A DNA stretch of 64,000 nucleotides from Vesta saturnalis (Eukaryota > Arthropoda > Insecta > Coleoptera > Lampyridae): assembly GCA_036346205.1 (NCBI GenBank), contig JARFJB010000749.1:1136501-1200500 (forward strand), in the 5' to 3' direction. Positions 56,215 through 64,000 of this stretch are shown here, piece by piece. Each line of letters opens with the position of its first letter. The stretch's first letter is position 1. The notes under the pieces were generated by a model that saw only the letters and a program-made list of their open reading frames with translations, was not told the origin of the DNA and did not search any database. A program made the translations under genes and the position numbers.

Positions 56215-56500
56215 TGAACATCAGTAAAGACGAACAGAAAGATCGCGGTTTGCAGCGCATATTTGGGAACATAACTATCGAATCAAATGGGAAGAAGTAC
56301 TTTAAGAGTACTGGACACATAAAAAGCCAAAAGAAGCAACACATAGTTCTGGCAGTCTAATACGTAAGTCACGCTAGTTTAGGCGTAAAACCCATATGAC
56401 TCACTATTGCGAGAAGAACTAATGTAAAATATGAGAATAAAAATACTAGATGCGTCGTGGGCTGGACAGGTTAAGATTAGTAACTCAAATTACATAAACA
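56215..56500 (+). pseudogene. Penelope-like element C-terminal fragment plus tRNA-like start
   Basis: Across frames it reads AAHIWENNYRIKWEEV, then KEATHSSGSLI and ASLGVKPI, then LTIARRTNV. This aligns with NHVWNEDHCIQWNNI, KEATHTALAENPISQA and KPIWTPVMREEHI at 6655-6845. About 30-50 bp after the end, gggctggacaggttaaga and ttagtaactcaaat parallel the tRNA-like head that follows the PLE at 6862. Decayed. Confidence 0.55.
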
Positions 56501-59021
56501 AACGTAATAATACCACAGGTATTAAATAATCACAAAAAAATCAATTTAGAACACGTAAAATGTAATTATTTCTAACGTTAGCTACAATGTGCATGAAATA
56601 ATAATTGATAGAAGGACAAACTTTCTTTTAACTTTCCAAAATATTCGCATTAAATCTCAACTTACTCAAATTGCTTAAGTATGCTTCAATCTATTTTTCG
56701 CACGATCGAGCATTTTTCTTTTTACAATATTTGTGTCCAAAACATAGGATATGTTTACCGGTTGATAGGATCAACACGGCGGTAAGTAAATACTTACCGA
56801 TGTGTTTTACTTACCGACATCTGAACTAAACGCTATTGAATGATATTTGACAAGTTCAACTAGCCGCCATATATAAACGTCACTTTTGACTTTACGTTTA
56901 GATATTAAGTAGAAATTAATCTATTTCAATTGAATTTAATATGATCCTGCAAAAAACAGTATAAGCATCACGAACGTTAAGGGTTGTACCGGTGTACGGC
57001 AAAATTGCCGTCGACCGGTAAACGTCCCTTACCGTTCTTGATACTTAATATACTATAAATTCAAAATAGTAAATAAACTATAGTTAATTAAATTTAGACA
57101 AACCTAAAATTTTATCAAAGCAAATATCAACCTTATTTAATGTCTGTATCACTAAATACTTATCTGAAATAAAGTAACTAAGCTATAATAAAACGGTCAT
57201 ATCCTAATTCTTAACTCCATAATCCGATGTATCTAAAATCAATACGCGTTAAATGCGAAACAAGCTATGCTTTCATTTAATAATTGAGCTAAACGCTGAT
57301 GTACTGGCTAGGGATCCCTTATTATCTAACTTATACCTCTTGCTCTGATTATGTCTAAGCCATGCATAGAGTACGACATATTGGCGGTTGAATTCCAAAC
57401 CCCTTACTAAATGGAAAAATTTGGATCGATTTTAAAAATTCAATATATTAATGTGAAGATGTTTACCTTTTTTAATGTATCTCTTTATATGATCACCATA
57501 ATTCGTACCTAAATTTTAATATTCTGATGAAGGTTGAAATTTTCACCTGAAATATATCAAATTATAATTAAACGGTCGTTTTTTGTGGCTTTATAACTTC
57601 AAGCCTGATGGAACTAGGATTTCTCTAACCTTAACCAAGTAATTCATATATTTTTTCCTAGTTATTGTTAGATAATTTATTTGTATTTTATATTATTATG
57701 ACGCTGTTTTTAGATGAGTGGCCTACATTATGAAGAGAGTGGCGTTTACTGTGCACATTTACGAACTTTCGGTTTTTAACACGGTAAAAATAGCTTTTAG
57801 AATAAGCTAAATTCTGCTGTTAAGCAACAATAGCGTTGCTGTATTTTGTATAACTGCTCCGGATATCAGGTTTGACGGGTTGCATACACACTCGGTATTT
57901 CAATTTGCGTAATTTATTTGCTTCATTGATAAAAAAGAAAAATATATGACTGTGAACAATCCGCTATTTCTACACGAAAGTCTTATTGAGCGCAGTACTT
58001 TTCCACAAACTGTCTCATGACAATGTCAACCAAAACTAATCGTTTTCTTATTTGGTTTATGGTTTTTTATACTTCGCGCTAGTTTTCGTTTAGTAATACT
58101 TAGAGGCCTAATTTATCTTAATTTTTAATTTTCTTTCAGTAACGTTTTTCCAAATAACAAGTACTTGTATTTAATTCTTTACTCATTTATTACACTTTAT
58201 TATTTAAAGAAAAATTTCAATATAAAATCCTATTGGCCACATGAGTGGAGTAACTAGACGTTAGATATAAATCAACTTATTGGAAAATTATTCACAGGTG
58301 TGACAAAATATCCGATATAGTACGACTAATGCTTTATTTACACAATATTATTACATCCGTTGACGTTTATTGTTACAAATTTACATGTTTTGGGTTATTT
58401 GGACACACGGTATTATTTCTAAACCATTTTCATCATTGTTTTAATTTATAGATCTATATTGTTTTATTATTCTATGCAGTAGTTTTAAAACTCAATAAAG
58501 TATAGGAAATACCACTATGCTTTTATTGCGAAAAATATTGGAAAGTATCTAACAATACATAACTTCATATATGAAATATTTTCAAACAATCCATGCATTA
58601 TGCAACATTACACCGACAGCAATAAACGTTTGTTCTTTTTCCTTTATTCATTCTGTGACAGTTGTGTGACTATTGATGACTTTTCGCACAATCTGATTCA
58701 GATGCATTGATGTGTGTATTCTGAGCTGCTATATTTAAAGGGTTCTTCCTCATCATCGGAGTCGTATCAGCCAAATTTTGCAGCTTATTTTCATAAGCAG
58801 GAATGCAAGTATTCACTTGAGTATAACCTGTACATCGACTTCAAAATATCTGACTTAATAATACTCTAATACAGAGAAAGCTTTAAGATTTCTTAATAAA
58901 TCCGCTATATGCGATTTTTAATTTTCAAAAATTTACCTCCGCTGTACGTTAACCCTAATCTTAATTTTAAAAGGTGGAAATTAGTTGCCCAACTAATGGG
59001 CTCCCAAGAAAAATTAATACG

Positions 59022-59027
<6 letters not shown>
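56501..59027. other. AT-rich non-coding
   Basis: No coding sequence. About 56747-57030 has inverted words (tgtttaccggttga near 56751 and gtcgaccggtaaac near 57010) and the palindrome ggtaagtaaatacttacc at 56783, suggesting a small decayed MITE. 57520-57560 contains a hammerhead-like core (see findings). Confidence 0.4.

Positions 59028-59060
<33 letters not shown>
59028..59060. repeat. (TA)n microsatellite
   Basis: Short TA run; the ORF crossing it (58974-59168) is an artefact. Confidence 0.9.
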
Positions 59061-59061
<1 letters not shown>

Positions 59062-62000
59062 CACTGACATTTGATTTGATAAATTCAATTGTTATTAAAT
59101 TTAATAAATATCTACTTGGGGATAGGGTTCAATTTGAATTTCGTAGGCAAATAAAAATAAAACATTAAACTTTTTCATTATTATTAAATTGAAATGTTAA
59201 CGTGAAATCTTAAAATTTTATTTTACACAAGGATGTATTCCTGTGTATAATTTAATAGTTTACAATTATTTGTTTTAACGTGTACCAGACTTCTATAGAA
59301 TTTGCAACAAGTACGCATGGGTTACGTCCTTGCTAAATTACATATGTGTAGCTTGTCAAAATTCCAAACAACGATCTATTCTTAGTAAGTACAATTTTAC
59401 TTTAATCAAAATTAGAATTATTATATTTATGATTACGCTTGTTCATTACCTTTCCAGATATTGATACACGTCGTCGCACGGCCATTATACAGAAATTCAA
59501 AAAAATACATACATATAGGACATCAAAAGAATAATCAATGCAATCTATTTGGTTATGATAATAAAATAAACTCACATGTAATTTTCATTACATGGTCACC
59601 TTAAGCTTGTTTCCAAGTTAACATTGGATGTAAACTTCATTCCATCTAACGATGATACTGCTTTCCTGTAGATAATGGTACTGCTTAATTTCCATAAATT
59701 TCATCCAGCTTCACTAACTTGTGGTACATCTTCTTTGCGGTAAATACGTTCCACTTGGGTAATATGCTCATTTCCTTTTATAGTTGCACTTTTATTTTAT
59801 TTGGATATTTAAATATTTATTAATTTTTCGAATTAATCTTGTGACTTATTCTTTCATAAACTTTTATAATTGCTAACACTTTTATTTTAGATGCCCATTT
59901 GAAGTTAAAGTCGTTTTATAACCTCAATTACTTTTGAGGAAAAAAATAACCATCACATCCAAAATAACAGACGAATTTTATTAAAATAAAAAGAAATGCA
60001 CCCGATGTTGAACAAAATTTCGAAATGAAACAAAACAATAGTGTCGAATATTATAACCGGTAACCTTAGTTTTTAAAATTTTATTATATGTTATATCGAT
60101 TGTTTCTGAAATCTCAGACTCTACGTTGCTCGCGATTCACTTCCAATAACGTTACCGAAAATTTTAACTTACATGTTTACAAATGCACTATTCGCACTAT
60201 GACTTGTTAGCCACAAAAAAAGCAGAAGAGGAGAGAGTGAGAAATCAGGAGCAATTCCTTGTATACTTTCTCATAGCTACCATAACTTTCAATTTTTTTT
60301 TCATTGCATACAAAGATCCTGGCATTCGATTGGTCTAAACAAAAAAATTACTTTAACTAAAACATAAATTATGCTTTTCTATTTCTTTTTCTATTCAATT
60401 CGGATTTACTTTTTAAATACATTTTTCAACTCAGGACACATTTCTGCATAAATAGACACCTCACATGCTATAATTCGCTTCATGAATTTATAGTTTGAAA
60501 ATTTTATACCTAAGTAATATCTAATAAATATTGTATTTTATAAATAAACTGATGACATATTCAGTTTCTACATAACAAACTGTATAAGAATACACTTATC
60601 TCTACCCATTTTACATAGTTTTAGCAAAATTTCTACTTTAATACCTTAATTTTATGTACTTAACCTAACTTTTCTAAATTTATGTTTAAACTACATATTT
60701 AAAGTTAATTTCTTTATACAAATAAGGGAAACCTGTTATTATATGCTTTTATAATTTATTTTGAACTTATCTTGCCCTAAATAAGCTATAAATTTGTAAA
60801 CTTCTTAATTATTGTACTTAACCTAACTTTATATAATTTAATTTAAACTTGCGTTTTAAACGTTTATATCTCTTGTAATGTTTATCTAATATGTTCCTAT
60901 ATATGTCTCTAACACAATCACTGTTTATTTGTACTTTATAGTTTCTAATTTTGTATTTTCACACTTTCATATTGTTATCGTATTTTGTAGGTTTTTGTAC
61001 ATAAATTGTATTTATATGTTTAATATCACATCGCACATGTAATGGTCAAGTTCCTAGATATGTTTCTAAGGCATTTTAACTTCTTAAGCACTTTTTAAAC
61101 ACTTAGTATATGATCTACTAACACAACGTTTTCGTACCATAACCCTTTTTATAGTTCGCGGAGTTTTTATGCATTGTATCAATTACTATACATGTTATAC
61201 ACATTAGAATTATTGTACTTCATGTAATCAATATCTGTTATGTGTTTAAAGGCTTAATTATATTGATTTATATGTGAAATTTCTTATTTATCTTTAACAA
61301 AATTGAACTTACACACTAATATGTATCGTATTGACCTGCTTAACATGCTACTGCTATAGCTCAATGCTTTTATGAATACATCATTTGCAAACCCCATAAA
61401 GCCTGTTTTGTTGTATAAAACCATATTTTTATATTCGTATATTATATTTTCTCATAACAAAGTGTATAACTTCTTCAACTTTATTTGAACTTGCCTACGA
61501 TATAATATTTGAACTCGATACAACTCTACCCCCTCTATTATACCTATTTATAACGATATTATTATATTACGAAAAGCACTAGCTAGTAATTCTATCGACA
61601 CAAACTCTCGTATTTACATATTCCTTAGTCGGTATTTTCGTTAATTAACATAGTTACTAATAAAAAAAGGAATACAAGTATGTAATTACTTACTTTCACC
61701 AAACTCCAAGCACGCGCTTTAATTTACCTTGTAGGTAACGTTATTGACTTAAATGTACTTTATAGTGTCTCCAACACAATAATAATTGTTTAACGCAATG
61801 TTCTTAGTAAATTTCTAATAGTTTTCAAATTTAACTTGGACGGTAACATAACCCTTACATTATCACTAACGTAATGGTGGGATACGATTCAACAAGACGT
61901 CGGCATCTTCTTTTATATAATATCCCTAACAAAATTAGCAATTCCAAAGATGGGTAATGTGTAATCTACTTAACGAAAAACTGAGAATCCCAAAATGTTT

Positions 62001-62814
62001 CATAATCATTTAGCGAACGGTAATTTTTCTTAGTACAACACTTTTACTTTACTAAGAAACAATGTTAACATACTACATCTTTACACATTCATGACTGCAC
62101 GTTAACTAAAAATAACGTCATTTACGAATCCTCTTCTATTACCTCTTAAAAGCATTACAACAAATCAGAAAACAACATTTAACACGCTGACGTGACAGTT
62201 CTACTTGAAACTTCCTTTCTACGGAAACTTCGACAGTCTTGGAATTTTTGAAAAATGAAAAATTCTCATCCAGCAAGTCAAACTGTAGACAGCGGCTCTA
62301 CATTAAACTTAAACCAAACAAATTTTCATCTGCAACGTAAGAAAACTTTTGAGTCAAATTGAACGCTCTATATACATATGATAAACTTTACTGTAATAAA
62401 ATATAATTGCATCAGGCGCACTTAAGACATACAAACATGATAGGTTTTGCTGTAATTAAACAGTACACTGCTTCACTTTTATCATACAATCGCTGATTAA
62501 CAAATTTCATACTAACGTTTATAAAAATGTTATGTATCCATATTCTAATTAATTTCAACGAATAAAATCATTTCACAGAATTCGGTCTTAATTAATAATA
62601 ATCAAATTTTTATTTCGCAGGTGTAACTAGACTACACCTTTTCTACGAGTATCACACGCACGTGACAGTTCATAACACTAAATACTCAACTTTTGGACGT
62701 AAATAATTTATTTAATTACCAATGTAACATTCTAAAGCACCACAAGTAATGACAAGAATATAATAATTAAATCAAAATTTAATTTAATTCATTTAAAGTA
62801 AAATAGTGGCCCGT
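59061..62814. other. Long AT-rich gene-free stretch
   Basis: Nearly 3.8 kb with no ORF above threshold on either strand, no RNA gene and no transposon terminus recognised. The words tacttaacctaactt (60657 and 60817) and neighbouring similarity hint at a very decayed tandem repeat of about 160 bp. Confidence 0.45.
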
Positions 62815-62885
62815 AGAGCGCAGTGAGCACATACTGAGTTGCCAATAAAGGTGCCGGGTTTGATTCCGTGCTGGGCGATCTAAAC
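62812..62885 (+). repeat. tRNA-like sequence (SINE head or pseudogene)
   Basis: gtagagcgcagtgagcac is A-box-like and ccgggtttgattccgtgctg contains a good B box (gggtttgattcc). The ends ggcccgta and tgctgggcga can pair partly. The anticodon arm does not pair well. Probably a tRNA-derived repeat unrelated to the 17423/46430 family. Confidence 0.4.
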
Positions 62886-63337
62886 CGTTAAAATTTTAAT
62901 TTCCTAAACCGTTCGCATGGCGATTTTTAAGTTTGGACCTTTTACTTACTTTATTTATATTAGACTTGAGATTCTCTTACCTCATTTTGGCGATTTCAAA
63001 ATTGATTTAATAAAACTTCAACGCACCACCGTTATACGTTGATCAGAGTAGTTTTTAAGCTGCCTTTGACCTTTCTATTGATTTAGCAGCACATGACCTG
63101 AAAGTTCGGAGTAGGTACGCTCTGTACCTGTGCCCAAAACATTCCTGGGTTGCTTGAAAAATCCTCTTCTTAACTTCTAATCTTTACTTTTAAGGTCTTG
63201 ATAATTTTTCTTTTCTCTTTTATAATACATTTTTCTTTTCCACTTCTACATATTTTAACAAAAATTTCTTTATTTTAACGTTGTTAGCTTCCAATTTATT
63301 ATAGTTTATTGAATTCACAAGCTTATAATACAAGATC
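62886..63337. other. Non-coding up to the piggyBac target site
   Basis: Nothing recognised. Confidence 0.35.
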
Positions 63338-63341
63338 TTAA

Positions 63342-64000
63342 CCCATTAGGTCCCACTGTCCTCGCTTGAGAACGGATTTCTAAGAATTTTTTTCGAGTAC
63401 TTCGCGGAAATATATGAATAGAATTTTACGATTTCAGGCTAAAAGAGGGTTCCCGGTAGCGGTATAATGCAATAGTTTGTTGGTAGTGTTCGTAGAGTTA
63501 ACACACAATTTTTTGAAATTTGTGAAATTGTTTTTTATTGAAATTTACGGTAACTGGGATGTAAGTATTTTGGGAAATTTACATTAGCTCCGTAAAAGAC
63601 CTAGTTTTTGACACATGCACTTACTTTTGTCATATTGTTGATAAATTTATCATAAATGTGTTAGAATTTGATGTGTCCTCAAATGAGGACACTGGGCCTT
63701 GTAGTATTGTTGTATGGTGTTATTCACACTCCACAATTTTATCGCAATTTGTAATTTTTAGACTCATCATGAACCGGAAAGTTTTTAAAAACTTGGAAGA
63801 ACCTTATGAATATTTTAATTCTGAAGAAATTGAGCATGATATTCCGGCATTACCTCCAGATATTGATGAACTTACGCACGAAGAAAATATTGATAACGAG
63901 GACACAAGCCTACCAACTGTTGATGATATTTCGCGACAAGTTGAAGTGTTTGTTCCTGATTAAATAAGTGACGAAATCCCCAATACATTGGAAGTAGAAG
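63342..64000 (+). mobile_element. piggyBac-type element, 5' part (runs off window)
   Basis: TTAA at 63338-63341 is followed by cccattaggtcccactgtcc, fitting the piggyBac rule of TTAA target and CCC start. A perfect 20 bp palindrome gtgtcctcaaatgaggacac lies at 63673-63692, and a degraded version (ctgtcctcgcttgagaacgg) lies near the terminus at 63356-63375. The transposase start is at 63769. The right half lies beyond 64000. Confidence 0.75.
63769..63963 (+). pseudogene. piggyBac transposase N-terminus with in-frame stop
   Basis: Begins MNRKVFKNLEEPYEYFNSEE, an acidic N-terminal region (DIPALPPDIDELTHEENIDN) typical of insect piggyBac-type transposases upstream of the DDE catalytic domain. 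I chose the ATG at 63769 over the upstream in-frame codon at 63658 because family similarity starts here. The frame stops at TAA (63961-63963) but continues in the same frame as ISDEIPNTLEVE to the window end, so a single point mutation probably created the stop. Catalytic residues lie outside the window. Confidence 0.7.

Overview
This 64 kb window looks like intergenic DNA from a large, AT-rich, repeat-dense arthropod genome, most likely an insect. That inference rests on the transposon families present (mariner and Tc1 with DD41D and DD34E signatures, Jockey-type LINEs, Penelope-like elements, Crypton-like tyrosine recombinases, hAT with DUF4371, pogo, piggyBac), on short GT-AG introns of 50-56 bp, and on long (TA)n tracts. 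A beetle is plausible, but nothing in the sequence proves it. I found no convincing intact host protein gene. Almost every recognisable open frame is a decayed transposon gene, and many ORFs are translations of (TA)n or (CA)n tracts.

Layout. 1-5100: a fold-back repeat, then a mariner-type element with long inverted ends holding a broken transposase, into which a second DD41D mariner (2660-4387) was inserted. 5900-9700: Penelope-like (PLE) remnants, three copies of a tRNA-like plus hammerhead-like repeat, a deleted mariner transposase, a MITE and long (TA)n tracts. 10037-11370: a Tc1-like element with clear TIRs. 11690-16400: further PLE pieces, including a head-to-head pair, plus a run of TA-flanked MITEs and a tail-to-tail mariner fold-back. 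17400-19800: a tRNA-derived repeat and a 910 bp palindromic MITE.

19780-24283: a LINE 3' fragment head-to-head with a nearly full-length Jockey-type LINE (ORF1 with zinc knuckles, ORF2 with endonuclease and reverse transcriptase). 24300-24960: a possible minus-strand terminal exon and a GC-rich patch. 26665-29962: a LINE split by a Crypton-like element; a second Crypton-like gene lies at 30144-31268. Both keep a short intron at the same codon. 31634-32015: a tRNA-derived SINE with a 13 bp target duplication.

32237-38975: one hAT (DUF4371/dimerisation) transposase gene interrupted by a DD41D mariner, by a palindromic MITE that itself carries a mariner remnant, and by a duplicated hairpin repeat. 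The host frame can be followed across all the interruptions. 39600-44600: several LINE fragments on both strands, one cut by a hAT MITE with an 8 bp duplication. 45100-54800: sparse remnants (MITE, hAT, pogo, LINE) in long empty AT-rich stretches. 54800-63300: nearly featureless apart from one PLE fragment and a tRNA-like repeat. 63342-64000: the left end of a piggyBac element running off the window.

The elements do not form a pathway. Their relationship is layered insertion, mostly at TA dinucleotides, with later microsatellite growth at the same TA sites. The parts most worth following up are the Crypton-like copies with a shared intron and a palindromic end, the tRNA-like/hammerhead-like module at PLE 3' ends, and the nested hAT locus.
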